Numbered from the stretch's first letter, positions 13,269 to 21,005 are shown. The stretch is 44,926 bases of DNA from an uncultured bacterium (GCA_937998865.1 CALLBR010000032.1:1-44926), one strand, 5' to 3'. The notes: generated by a model not told the origin, from the letters alone. Made by a program: numbers and translations.

Positions 13269-13629
13269 TTCCCCTTCTTTTATTTCTATCTAATCCACAA
13301 GACATACAAACACCTAAACTTTCGCTCAAATCTGAAAACAGATAACCACAATTATCACAAACCCTTTTTTCTTTTGGAAACTCTCTTACTTTTAATTTAT
13401 TTGCAAATTCATCAATATTTCCTCCGTGTCTATCTTTCAAAGATAATTTTTCTTTTAAATGAGTTCCTAATTGCTTTACAAACACCGGAATATAATTTGC
13501 TTTACAATCAGATATTATTTTCTCATACCACTCTAACTCACTTTCCCTATACAAATACTTTCCATTTTTATTTCCAATATCTTCTCCTATGATTGGCTCT
13601 ATGCTTAAAAACTTAAACTTACAATTCAT
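13255..13629 (-). CDS. Truncated DUF5131 (Gp37/Gp68)-like protein with zinc ribbon, 124 aa
   Basis: KFLSIEPIIGE followed by WYEKIISDCKANYIPVFVKQ and KDRHGGNIDEF is the C-terminal part of the phage Gp37/Gp68 (DUF5131) family. That family is usually about 240-300 aa with an N-terminal Cys cluster. Here the first half is absent. Instead the C-terminus has a CDNCG...CMSCG zinc ribbon (about 91-113). It starts cleanly at an ATG overlapping the upstream gene, so it is a short natural form and not a broken frame. Biochemical role unknown. Confidence 0.6.
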   Translation of the reverse strand: MNCKFKFLSIEPIIGEDIGNKNGKYLYRESELEWYEKIISDCKANYIPVFVKQLGTHLKEKLSLKDRHGGNIDEFANKLKVREFPKEKRVCDNCGYLFSDLSESLGVCMSCGLDRNKRRGNEEY

Positions 13630-13961
13630 ATTAGCTTTTTTTTATAATGATCTTGTATTTTTTTCATCTCTTGTAAATAATATTCCTCTGCATCAATATT
13701 ATTCTCTAATGCTATTTGAAAACACAAACCTCTGAATTTTTGAGAAGGTGATTTTCCGTTATCATCGACACCTAAATTAGTATTTTTCATACCGTCCTCA
13801 ACTTGCTTTTTTATCTGATCCCCTGAAAAAGCAAAAAAACCACTGACTCCAATCAATTGAATCTCTGTTAATTTATTGATTTCTTCTTTAGTCGCAACTG
13901 TTATTTTATTGATTGTTTTTAACCTATCTACCTTTAAAAACTTTCCTTCTAATATTATCAT
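13626..13961 (-). CDS. Hypothetical 111-aa protein
   Basis: MIILEGKFLKVDRLKTINKI starts a protein with a central conserved-looking segment, GFFAFSGDQIKKQVEDGMKN, and an acidic helical tail. No family recognised. It lies directly between RusA and the DUF5131-like gene and overlaps the latter by four bases, so it probably belongs to the recombination operon. Confidence 0.55.
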   Translation of the reverse strand: MIILEGKFLKVDRLKTINKITVATKEEINKLTEIQLIGVSGFFAFSGDQIKKQVEDGMKNTNLGVDDNGKSPSQKFRGLCFQIALENNIDAEEYYLQEMKKIQDHYKKKLI

Positions 13962-13962
13962 A

Positions 13963-14349
13963 CTAATTATATTTTAATACAAACTCTATTCTCGGATTCA
14001 TCTTTGAGACACTTTTTTGTGCTGTTATCTTAATGCAATCCCTATCGTTTTTTATCCAACAATTCTTTTGAAGACAATCCAAAATTCCTTTAAAACAATT
14101 ATCTAAATCACTCCTCTTACTTTTAAAATAAACGATTAGACCTAAATGAAATTGTCCATTTATTCTTGGGTTGGAATATTCTAATAACTGCAATGCAAAT
14201 TCAGTTTCCCACTGCTTCATCTCCTTTGATTTATACATAATAGCCCTTAATTTAGTGTTATTCCCTCCAATAACCCCTATTTTATACTGATTTGATTTTG
14301 ATAGACACTGACCCAAAATAACTATCTTTTTCGTCTCTTTTTTAAACAT
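13963..14349 (-). CDS. rusA: RusA-like Holliday junction resolvase
   Basis: 128 aa from the ATG at 14349 (MFKKETKK). A longer TTG start would run into the tRNA gene. The signature KRSDLDNCFKGILDCLQ followed by IKNDRDCIKI holds the conserved aspartates (D-x-DN-x2-K, then ND) of RusA. The N-terminal SKSNQYKIG loop also fits. The enzyme resolves four-way junctions so that replicated DNA can be packaged. It follows the tRNA by 15 bases. Confidence 0.85.
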   Translation of the reverse strand: MFKKETKKIVILGQCLSKSNQYKIGVIGGNNTKLRAIMYKSKEMKQWETEFALQLLEYSNPRINGQFHLGLIVYFKSKRSDLDNCFKGILDCLQKNCWIKNDRDCIKITAQKSVSKMNPRIEFVLKYN

Positions 14350-14364
14350 TCCTATTACTATTTG

Positions 14365-14442
14365 TGGGCATATCTGGACTCGAACCAGAATAAACAACCT
14401 TTGCAGGATTCGGCAACCAATTCCTCATTACGCCTTATGCCC
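14365..14442 (-). tRNA. tRNA-Cys (GCA), slightly atypical
   Basis: A 78-nt cloverleaf: acceptor GGGCATA/TATGCCC, T arm TCTGG-TTCGAGT-CCAGA, and anticodon loop CTGCAAA with anticodon GCA. The anticodon stem has four pairs plus a G-G mismatch at its base, and the D stem is short. The discriminator reads A where tRNA-Cys normally has U, so identity is less certain than tRNA status. CCA is not encoded. The 5' end overlaps the last codons and stop of the 310-aa gene. Confidence 0.85.
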
Positions 14443-15360
14443 AAATTCTTCTCTTAAATCAATTTCTAATTCAATCGCTTCTTTGAAAAACTCAACTATT
14501 TTTCTCTCCATACACTTCCTTTCACTACCAAAATCAATAGCCGTGTTTTTAACTCCCTTATTGTGATCTTTTGAAATACTCCTTTTATAGAAATCATTTT
14601 TAAATCCGTTTGCCATAATCTCTACATAATATGCACTTCGGTCTTCTTTACTTATTTCTAGTTCCTCATCTAAAAACCCCCTTTCTAGCAACTTATTATA
14701 ATAAATAGAAACAGAAGAAAACATTGGTTTTACACCATCTTTTTTATACTCATCAAATTTATCTAATAAATCATTTACGAAATAGTCATTTGTTTTTTGT
14801 TTTTCTTCTTCTGATATCTGATTGGTTTCAGAAGGCAATAATTTATACGCCTTACTCCAAACTTTATTTCTATACTCCTTAAAAGCATTCAGGACACGGC
14901 AAACATATTCAACACTAAATGATTGATAATGATTTTTCTCCACCTTATTTCCTGATCCTTTAGGTAAATACTCATCTAATTTACCAACATTCAATAACTC
15001 AAAAGCCAACTCTACTTCCTTATATGATAATTCTGAGTAATATTTTTTTAACAATTCCATGAACCTCATTGCATCATAGACTGCATCATCACCTCCCCAA
15101 TTTTTCAAACCTAAATCCCGGACTATGAATTTTAATGTTTGCTTAATTTCTTCTTTTAATTCTCCATCATCTAAACTTTTTATTGGCTTTCTGGAATTCA
15201 ATAACCCATCTCCAATAATTGAAGCGTTTGCAACACTGCATTCAATTTCACTTAATCCCTTTTGTACTATTTCGTTTGATAAAACTATAAATTTCCTCTC
15301 CGAATTCTTTATTAAATTCTCAGATATTTCCGTTTTTTCTCTTAAAACAATATTACTCAT
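14428..15360 (-). CDS. Replication-associated protein, 310 aa
   Basis: Mostly helical. Residues 60-90 contain a QTLKFIVRDLGLKNW segment, and the middle has FSVEYVCRVLNAFKEYRNKV, which resembles proteins beside replication initiators in Bacteroidota phages. The start overlaps the replisome-organiser-like gene by four bases. The last five codons and TAA lie inside the tRNA gene. I cannot name a biochemical activity. A role in loading or regulating replication is suggested by position only. Confidence 0.6.
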   Translation of the reverse strand: MSNIVLREKTEISENLIKNSERKFIVLSNEIVQKGLSEIECSVANASIIGDGLLNSRKPIKSLDDGELKEEIKQTLKFIVRDLGLKNWGGDDAVYDAMRFMELLKKYYSELSYKEVELAFELLNVGKLDEYLPKGSGNKVEKNHYQSFSVEYVCRVLNAFKEYRNKVWSKAYKLLPSETNQISEEEKQKTNDYFVNDLLDKFDEYKKDGVKPMFSSVSIYYNKLLERGFLDEELEISKEDRSAYYVEIMANGFKNDFYKRSISKDHNKGVKNTAIDFGSERKCMERKIVEFFKEAIELEIDLREEFGHKA

Positions 15361-16079
15361 GACCGATTAAAAAAAGTTAACATATCATCTTTTTTCTCCA
15401 CCTGATCTCCCAAATATTTTATTTGATTCTTTCTGTTATCCCCATCAATGAAATTTTGAACCGTTCCAACCCATCCTTTAAAATTTCTTTTTACTCCTGT
15501 TTTAGTGTTAGACCATCTTTTCACCTTTTCTAAATAATAATTAAGGTCAATATTCAACTCTAAAATCTCCTTAAACTCTTTCAAATTTTCAAATAAAAAT
15601 TCTTTTTTAGAATAAACATCTGAATTCTCAAAAATACTTTTTGAAGATTTATTGATCTTTGTTTTTGGGAATAAATCTGATTCTACGTTAGTAGAATATG
15701 TATTATTAGTTACTGTACTATTATCCTTACACTTTTCTAAATACCCCCCTTTAATATTTTCAATACCCCCCTTTAAAAAATTAAATACCCTAAATTCATC
15801 AACCTTAATGATTCTTTTTACTATCTGTTTTCCATTCTTTACAAGCTCAATTTTTATTAATTCTTTCTCCTTCAATGAATTAATAATTTGGCTGCATCTA
15901 GTTTTCCCTACTCCAAAAAAATCACTGAAATATTGATTGTTTGCATAACAACCTTCCTCATTATCTAATGACTGAATTTCCACTAAAAAAACCTTTTCCA
16001 TAATGCTTAAATCATTACATAACCAAACATCACGGGGAATCCATATTCCCTCAAATCTTCTTCCTTTATCTACTATCAT
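15357..16079 (-). CDS. Replisome-organiser-like winged-helix protein, 240 aa
   Basis: Residues about 12-90 form a winged helix: IWIPRDVWLCNDLSIMEKVF, then NNQYFSDFFGVGKTRCSQII and a basic wing ELIKIELVKNGKQIVKRI. This is the usual N-terminal domain of phage replication initiators/DnaD-like organisers. A Lys/Asn-rich linker follows and then a C-terminal helical region with a WVGTVQNFIDG-like end. It probably binds the replication origin and recruits host helicase, as in related phages. A promoter-leader-terminator element lies immediately upstream. Confidence 0.7.
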   Translation of the reverse strand: MIVDKGRRFEGIWIPRDVWLCNDLSIMEKVFLVEIQSLDNEEGCYANNQYFSDFFGVGKTRCSQIINSLKEKELIKIELVKNGKQIVKRIIKVDEFRVFNFLKGGIENIKGGYLEKCKDNSTVTNNTYSTNVESDLFPKTKINKSSKSIFENSDVYSKKEFLFENLKEFKEILELNIDLNYYLEKVKRWSNTKTGVKRNFKGWVGTVQNFIDGDNRKNQIKYLGDQVEKKDDMLTFFNRS

Positions 16080-16086
16080 CCCAAAT

Positions 16087-16148
16087 AAAAAAACCTTAAT
16101 CAGCCTTTTGCTGGGGCCTCACTTCCAACTACTCAGCCAATTAAGGTT
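16087..16148 (-). terminator. Terminator-like hairpin in the leader of the replisome gene
   Basis: Minus strand AACCTTAAT (16148-16140), about 39 bases with an inner CAGC...GCTG hairpin, ATTAAGGTT (16100-16092), then a run of seven T ending eight bases before the ATG. It may be the end of a small RNA or an attenuator. Confidence 0.7.
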
Positions 16149-16186
16149 ATTAATTTCTTTTTGCTCATTTTGTGAGACCTGAGCTT
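16087..16186 (-). ncRNA. Putative ~100-nt leader or small RNA
   Basis: From the predicted start just below TATATTTG (16199-16192) to the T run at 16087. It can fold a 5' hairpin GCTCA...TGAGC and the long terminator hairpin. It contains no credible reading frame. As the terminator precedes the replisome gene, read-through would control that gene. Confidence 0.4.
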
Positions 16187-16191
16187 TATTT

Positions 16192-16215
16192 CAAATATAA
16201 CTAATTTTAACCAAA
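16192..16215 (-). promoter_or_regulatory. Promoter upstream of leader RNA and replisome gene
   Basis: TATATTTG at 16199-16192 with TTTG at 16215-16212, only 12 bases apart, shorter than the usual spacer. The -7 box is perfect. The position just past the stop of the 55-aa gene supports it. Confidence 0.5.
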
Positions 16216-16374
16216 AAATACTAATTGATTAACCATATCAACGCATCTTATGCCATTTCCAGAATCAATAACTACTGTATCGAACTCTTTTTTAAACCCT
16301 TTTGTGAACTTAACTATCTTCCCTATCCGGAAAATTTTTTCGTTGTACTTATAACCACACTTTCTACCTATCAC
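16207..16374 (-). CDS. Small hypothetical protein, 55 aa (GTG start)
   Basis: Found by reading the gap: GTG at 16374-16372 overlaps the end of the 75-aa gene, and TAA is at 16209-16207. The protein begins MIGRKCGYKYNEKIFRIGKI and contains VVIDSGNGIRCVDMVNQL. It is strand-rich and basic, with codon use like its neighbours. No ATG is available. The length, coupling and composition make it a likely real gene. Function unknown. Confidence 0.55.
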   Translation of the reverse strand: MIGRKCGYKYNEKIFRIGKIVKFTKGFKKEFDTVVIDSGNGIRCVDMVNQLVFFG

Positions 16375-16591
16375 TTTTTACAATTTGAAATTTTAACAAC
16401 TTATTTATTTCTGTTTGATCCTCAATATCAAAAATATATTGATTTTCATTCCCATAACGACACAAACCTAAAATTTCGTTTTCTTTCATATCCTTCTCTC
16501 TCTGTAATTCTTTGATTTTTATTTGCAACTCAGAAATTTCATTAGTCAATTTTAGCTTCAATCGACTTCTTTCTAATTTTCTCCAACTCAT
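16364..16591 (-). CDS. Coiled-coil protein, 75 aa
   Basis: Residues 3-45 are a Lys/Glu/Leu helix with heptad character, and a short IFDIEDQTEINKLLKF tail follows. It starts one base after the stop of the RNase H gene and its end overlaps the 55-aa gene. No family recognised. Confidence 0.6.
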   Translation of the reverse strand: MSWRKLERSRLKLKLTNEISELQIKIKELQREKDMKENEILGLCRYGNENQYIFDIEDQTEINKLLKFQIVKSDR

Positions 16592-16592
16592 T

Positions 16593-17036
16593 TTAAACCC
16601 TTTGTTTTTTCATTTCAATCTTAGCCATTTGGTCACACCAATCATTAATATAGTGTCTTGGTGTTTTTGTGTGCAAATGAGCTTTTACATGTCTACAATC
16701 TACTTTTTTCGCTCCATCGTAACTATTTATTATCTCCCATATTAAATCGGTTACATCGTCCTTATTTTTCCTTTTGATCCTTTCAATACAATAAGTACTG
16801 TCGGTATTTATAAACAACCTATCTATTCTCTTAATATTTCGATTCTTTTTAAGCATATACAATGCATTTGCAATTGCTTTAAGCTCTGCATCACTAGAAT
16901 TTTCAGGACTTTTTATTATACCACTTCCTTTATAAGTGAAGTAATCGCATTTTATCCAGAAAGCAAAACCGCCTAACTTACCATATTTTCTACTTTTTGA
17001 ATAACTAGCATCTGTATTAATTGTAACTCTAATCAT
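16593..17036 (-). CDS. Ribonuclease H-like protein
   Basis: 147 aa, normal for RNase HI. The fold markers are present in order: TINTDASYS (first Asp at 9), SSDAELKAIANAL (Glu 51), LFINTDSTYCI (Asp 79), HVKAHLHTKTP, and NDWCDQMAK near the C-terminus, which supplies the last acidic site. The enzyme cleaves RNA in RNA-DNA hybrids, for example replication primers. It lies one base downstream of the C5 methyltransferase gene, in the DNA metabolism operon. Confidence 0.85.
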   Translation of the reverse strand: MIRVTINTDASYSKSRKYGKLGGFAFWIKCDYFTYKGSGIIKSPENSSDAELKAIANALYMLKKNRNIKRIDRLFINTDSTYCIERIKRKNKDDVTDLIWEIINSYDGAKKVDCRHVKAHLHTKTPRHYINDWCDQMAKIEMKKQRV

Positions 17037-17037
17037 T

Positions 17038-17685
17038 TCACCAAATTAATCCTTGCTTCTCATTTTTTGACTCTATATTTTTTATACATACATCCAAAAT
17101 TGATTTGCCTGTCACATAATCCACTAAATTTCTAGCTATCTTCCTTTTATCTTGCTCTCCTTTATAATCGGTTAAATCGATTTCATGAAAATCCATTAGC
17201 TTATTTATTTCATCTTCTTGCTTCATCTTATGAGGTCTCATTTTTATGTTTTTATCTAAATTGAAATTACTCCAAAACAGATGTCTGCCTATTTTTTTTG
17301 CTTTTATCAACGGCTTGTAAAAAGGTATTACATTTTCAACTATGTAATACCCAGAAAAATAATTATCTAAAAACAATATTTCTTCATACAGTTTTAAATC
17401 TGGATAAACAGGATTTACCACATCATATCTTTTTTTACTAAACCAAAATCTTGCTCTACTATGGCTTGGACATGGGGGTGAACTCCATATAATATCATAT
17501 TTAAAAAAATTACTTTTCAAATATTCGTGAGCATCCCCAATTATCACCTCATCAAAAGGAAATCTTTCCTTATACATTCTAGCCAATTCCGGATCATTTT
17601 CTACTGCTGTTACCTTTACATTACTACCCCATTTATACCTATTCCCTCCCAAACAAGCATAAAGATTTAAAACTTCATATTTCAT
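17038..17685 (-). CDS. DNA cytosine-5 methyltransferase, short form
   Basis: 215 aa. Motif I is LNLYACLGGNRYKW (residues 6-19), motif IV is WSSPPCPSHSRARF with catalytic Cys 72, motif VI is YYIVENVIPF (Glu 117), and a final RNLVDYVTGKSILD corresponds to motif X. The target-recognition region is small compared with typical 300-400-aa enzymes. It should methylate cytosine C5 in DNA and could shield the phage from host restriction. No cognate nuclease is adjacent. Confidence 0.85.
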   Translation of the reverse strand: MKYEVLNLYACLGGNRYKWGSNVKVTAVENDPELARMYKERFPFDEVIIGDAHEYLKSNFFKYDIIWSSPPCPSHSRARFWFSKKRYDVVNPVYPDLKLYEEILFLDNYFSGYYIVENVIPFYKPLIKAKKIGRHLFWSNFNLDKNIKMRPHKMKQEDEINKLMDFHEIDLTDYKGEQDKRKIARNLVDYVTGKSILDVCIKNIESKNEKQGLIW

Positions 17686-17717
17686 AAAAAAAAAGGGCTT
17701 TTACACCCCATGATAAT

Positions 17718-19028
17718 TTATAATTTAACCCCTGATTTACCAAAAATTTCTTTTGTGTATAGATTGATAAAATGCTGCTGAAATCCTCTACTACAATCCG
17801 GCAAATTAGTTTTATAATGCTCATTCTCCTCAATCAACATCGTACAGATATCAAACAAACTTCTATCAATATGATTCTCGCTAATCAATATCTCTTTCTT
17901 ATCAATATTAATTTTAGCTAATGTGTTTTTATCACCAAATACACCAAAAACAAAATTCAACTCTTCATCTATGAAATATCCAGCATCAAAAAGAATGCTC
18001 TTTGCTTCTAAAACCCTATCTAACAACTCGTAATTATGAACCTCAAAGAAATCTCCAATTTTATCTGCTACTCTTAAAGCCCCGACACCTTCAAATTTCG
18101 TGGTTAATGCTTTATAGACATTTTTAGGCACTGTAATCATCCCTCCTGTATCAATATCTAACCCTCTATTATTGATCTCATCCAAAGCCTCTTGGTGAAT
18201 CAATTTAGCATTACCTATTGCTTTACTCCAACTCTTTCCAAACTGCCCATCCCCAAAATAATCCCATCCGTAATCCATTGTAGCCTCATAATGGTCTTTT
18301 TCTTTCCTACAATTTTCTAAAAAATAAGTAGCTGCTTTTTCATCGAAATCACAAATGCAATTGTAAACATCCAATGAAAGACTCCCCATATATTGCCTCA
18401 TCTCATTTATCCTAGCGTTTTTAATATCGTAACTAAAAACGCTTTTTTGCTCTGACTCATGAATCAATATTCCATGCTTATAAATCTTCATTTTCTCCCC
18501 GGAAGGATGAACCGCAAACCTTTGATTTTCAAACATAGGAACATGACCAACAATAAAGTATTTAGACCAATTGTTATAGACCTGCAAAAATTCTGGTGTC
18601 AACTCTATATAAAATTGAGTTTTTCCCAACTTTTTCTCATAATCAACAAAAACTTCACTTTCCTCTACTATTCCATAAACCTCATCTCCTTCATCTAAAG
18701 CATTTGAATACAGTTCCCTAACAATCATCCAATGCTCCCACTCTAATCCCATTCTATCAGTAATTGATGTTCTTTCACCATCAACCAGTAAAATATTAAA
18801 CAACTCTCCTGCAATCTCCTCCTCTTTCACTTCAATATTTACTTTATCTCCGTCAATGATTATATGATAATCAATTTCTTTCCTGACAAGAAAAGCCAAA
18901 ACATACTTTAACCCAGTACCGAACTGACCTATTTTAAATTTACTATTAGTCTTAGTTGATCCACCCATAAGACCAACCAATCTAATATCCAACAATCCTT
19001 TATTTTCAATTTTTAAAAACTTTTTCAT
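17718..19028 (-). CDS. GHKL-like ATPase with degenerate metallopeptidase-like tail, 436 aa
   Basis: IGQFGTGLKYVLAFLVR (about 33-49) matches the glycine-rich lid motif of GHKL ATPases, and RELYSNALDEGDEV (about 104-117) matches the N box (E105, N109, D112). In classical members the N box comes first, so here the motif order is permuted. Near the C-terminus LIEENEHYKTNLPDCSRGFQ resembles a zincin helix with the first His replaced (EExxH in place of HExxH). I know of similar ATP-binding proteins in phages and plasmids but not their function. It has a leaderless-type promoter in the 85-bp repeat directly upstream. Confidence 0.65.
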   Translation of the reverse strand: MKKFLKIENKGLLDIRLVGLMGGSTKTNSKFKIGQFGTGLKYVLAFLVRKEIDYHIIIDGDKVNIEVKEEEIAGELFNILLVDGERTSITDRMGLEWEHWMIVRELYSNALDEGDEVYGIVEESEVFVDYEKKLGKTQFYIELTPEFLQVYNNWSKYFIVGHVPMFENQRFAVHPSGEKMKIYKHGILIHESEQKSVFSYDIKNARINEMRQYMGSLSLDVYNCICDFDEKAATYFLENCRKEKDHYEATMDYGWDYFGDGQFGKSWSKAIGNAKLIHQEALDEINNRGLDIDTGGMITVPKNVYKALTTKFEGVGALRVADKIGDFFEVHNYELLDRVLEAKSILFDAGYFIDEELNFVFGVFGDKNTLAKINIDKKEILISENHIDRSLFDICTMLIEENEHYKTNLPDCSRGFQQHFINLYTKEIFGKSGVKL

Positions 19029-19037
19029 TTTCTACAC

Positions 19038-19122
19038 TTTTTCTTTATTGATTATGACTCAAAACTAAGGAATAAAAAAAAGATAACAAAGCTAATCGTT
19101 ATCTTTTTTTGATAATTGTTAA
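19038..19122 (-). repeat. 85-bp terminator-promoter repeat, copy 1
   Basis: It differs from 22474-22558 at a single base. It contains a hairpin GATAAC...GTTATC (19082-19103) with T runs on both sides, so it can terminate on both strands. It also contains a promoter TTTG (19090-19087)-N19-TAGTTTTG (19067-19060) whose -33 box lies in the hairpin loop. It ends ten bases before the ATG of the GHKL-like gene. Confidence 0.9.
19060..19090 (-). promoter_or_regulatory. Promoter of the GHKL-like gene
   Basis: TTTG-N19-TAGTTTTG on the minus strand, 32 bases before the ATG, inside the 85-bp repeat. Confidence 0.75.
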
Positions 19123-19125
19123 TCC

Positions 19126-19740
19126 TTACTTAAAATGATTTTTTACGTATTGAAAAGCCTCTCCCCTCTCTTTTATAATGTCAATAACTTTTTTATCCCT
19201 ATGGATTGTAAATTTAGTTACATCCTTTTCTTTAATTATTCTTGCTTTGTTAACCTCATCCTCATAACTCTCAACAGAAAGAAAAGATAAATTTGCACTT
19301 TCTATTTCTGAGCAATATAACTGGAATTGAATTTGATTGTAATTAGACTTGAATCTTTTTTTTATGAACTCAATTTGATCCTTTTCATTCAATAATTTAG
19401 CCGGTCTAATTATCCCTAAATAATCCGTCAACCAAATAGTTTTTAATTCATCAAAATCAACAATCTTTCCTCTTTCTACCTTTGCATAATCAATTGTTGA
19501 TATAAAAACGTCTAACTCTTTTGATTGACATTTATATTGAGCATAATAACCATCCTCTAAAAAATTCAAATAATTATCCTCTAATATTGCACCCGTTCTT
19601 AATGCATCAATAGGACTAGCATAAGCATTGTAATAAGGTGGGTTTTCATCAACAAACTTTGTCCACAATTTTGCATACCCTTTTGTTTGTCTCCCAGACA
19701 AAAGTTCTTTTACATCTCCACTCCCTATTTTCATAATCAT
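19126..19740 (-). CDS. YqaJ-like recombination exonuclease
   Basis: 204 aa. A nuclease core of PD-(D/E)XK type is visible: SPIDALRTGAILEDNYLNFL supplies the early Glu/Asp, and STIDYAKVERGKIVDFDELK gives the D...ExK pair (about 87-105). It follows the ERF gene with a four-base overlap. Annealing protein plus exonuclease is the standard phage recombination pair, in which the exonuclease makes the single strand that ERF anneals. Family assignment to YqaJ is by pattern and context. It ends at the terminator in the 85-bp repeat. Confidence 0.7.
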   Translation of the reverse strand: MIMKIGSGDVKELLSGRQTKGYAKLWTKFVDENPPYYNAYASPIDALRTGAILEDNYLNFLEDGYYAQYKCQSKELDVFISTIDYAKVERGKIVDFDELKTIWLTDYLGIIRPAKLLNEKDQIEFIKKRFKSNYNQIQFQLYCSEIESANLSFLSVESYEDEVNKARIIKEKDVTKFTIHRDKKVIDIIKERGEAFQYVKNHFK

Positions 19741-20375
19741 ATTAATCCTTTCTTTTTATATGTATCATAAATAGTATTGACCTGATTTTTATTTAGATCA
19801 TTCAAAACAGCAACATTAAAATGCTTTAATATCTCAACCCTTGCTTTTTCATGATCTTCAAAATAATTAAATATAACCTTCTTTCTATCGTCTAATGTAG
19901 CGACAGATTTGTTTTCAGGGCTTTTATCCTTGTCTGGGTCTTCTCCTGTCTGGATTTTATAAGCGTTCAATAAAGCGTACTTTCTAGCATAAGTAGATGC
20001 TTTACCAAATCCTTTATCATTTGAATCAATCCCTTTCCCAAATGTTTCAATATCAACAAAAATTCCCTCTTTATCTAAATCATAGATTCTCACAGTCATT
20101 TTGATATTATCATGAAACGTCAACTTTTCCTCTCCTTTGTTATTAAGAGTTTTTATAACCTCAGAACTGACTAACTCCTGTTTTAATGGCATTGAAAGCA
20201 ATCTATATTTAGTTTCTGCTTTTTTGACTGCATCTGTTACCGCATAATCACTTACTGCTTTATATGCATAACTCCCTTTCCCCACCATCATATCTTTTTC
20301 AATATTACCTACTTCATTAGATACCATTTGAATTTTCTCAAATATTGAAAGCTCACTAATTTTTCTATCACTCAT
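19737..20375 (-). CDS. erf: ERF-family single-strand annealing protein
   Basis: 212 aa. The family core is clear at about 105-150: TFGKGIDSNDKGFGKASTYA, then RKYALLNAYKIQTGEDPD. An N-terminal FEKIQMVSNEVGNIEKD helix is also typical, and the C-terminal domain is Lys/Asp-rich. The protein anneals complementary single strands for recombination and genome circularisation. It is coupled to the exonuclease gene by a four-base overlap. Confidence 0.9.
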   Translation of the reverse strand: MSDRKISELSIFEKIQMVSNEVGNIEKDMMVGKGSYAYKAVSDYAVTDAVKKAETKYRLLSMPLKQELVSSEVIKTLNNKGEEKLTFHDNIKMTVRIYDLDKEGIFVDIETFGKGIDSNDKGFGKASTYARKYALLNAYKIQTGEDPDKDKSPENKSVATLDDRKKVIFNYFEDHEKARVEILKHFNVAVLNDLNKNQVNTIYDTYKKKGLI

Positions 20376-20377
20376 AA

Positions 20378-20692
20378 CTAATCAATTAATTTAAACTCTT
20401 TATCATGTTTCGACTCGAACCCAAACAAAAAATTAGCATCTACACCAGTCTCTTTGCATATTGTAACTATTTGCTCAAACTCATATTTTTTGTACTCTTT
20501 AATCATCCTGTCTATTGCAACAGATGCCCCATTTCCTTTTCTACTTGGAAAAAGAATTCTACCTAAATTAGCCTTACTTAACACATTCACATGTAAAGGC
20601 TTTCCTTTAGACTCGTTTTTACTTTTTTGTCTAAAGTTTTGCAATTTTATTGCATCCTGTATTCTTATCCTTACAATATTATGCATTACCAT
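20378..20692 (-). CDS. XRE-like regulatory protein, 104 aa
   Basis: The second half reads like a shortened XRE helix-turn-helix of Bacteroidota phages: LGRILFPSRKGNGASVAIDR, an IVTICKETGVDANFLFGFES ending, and a short charged tail. The Lys/Arg-rich N-terminus could contact DNA. It is placed at the head of the ERF/exonuclease operon and could control early transcription. ATG at 20692, preceded by AGGA; a second ATG two codons later is possible. Confidence 0.55.
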   Translation of the reverse strand: MVMHNIVRIRIQDAIKLQNFRQKSKNESKGKPLHVNVLSKANLGRILFPSRKGNGASVAIDRMIKEYKKYEFEQIVTICKETGVDANFLFGFESKHDKEFKLID

Positions 20693-20865
20693 TCCTGCAT
20701 GTTCATTAAACTATTCAACTGATTTTTTAAATCTTCAATATCCTCCATAAGACTCTCACGTACATCTAAACGATTTTCATTTTCTAATTCAATGTTAAGG
20801 TTTTCTATTTGATCCTGTAAATCATCTATACCTAAACTCAAACCGATTACATTACTACTTCTCAT
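20686..20865 (-). CDS. Coiled-coil protein, 59 aa
   Basis: I use the ATG at 20865 (MRSSNVIG), preceded by AGGAAT. The frame is open upstream from a TTG but that part is Cys-rich and unlikely to be coding. Residues 15-55 form one acidic heptad helix (IDDLQDQIENLNIELENENR). It probably forms a dimer. It is the first gene after the small-RNA-like element at 21006-21091. Confidence 0.55.
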   Translation of the reverse strand: MRSSNVIGLSLGIDDLQDQIENLNIELENENRLDVRESLMEDIEDLKNQLNSLMNMQEW

Positions 20866-21005
20866 ATTCCTGAATAAATTTTTAAAAATACAACAACAAA
20901 CCAAACCACCAAAATCCAATTTTCTTTAATTTTTTTCATTTTTATCTCTTTTAATTATATATACAATATTATATGTTTAGGATAACTTTAACAAGCGAAA
21001 AGACA

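Noticed and set aside
14350-14397. N-terminal extension of RusA starting at TTG 14397
   Set aside because: It would lie inside the tRNA gene, and the ATG at 14349 gives the normal RusA start.
17686-17717. Possible terminator GGGGTG...GCCC with T run before the C5 methyltransferase
   Set aside because: The stem has only three to four pairs, so it is not convincing despite the eight T.
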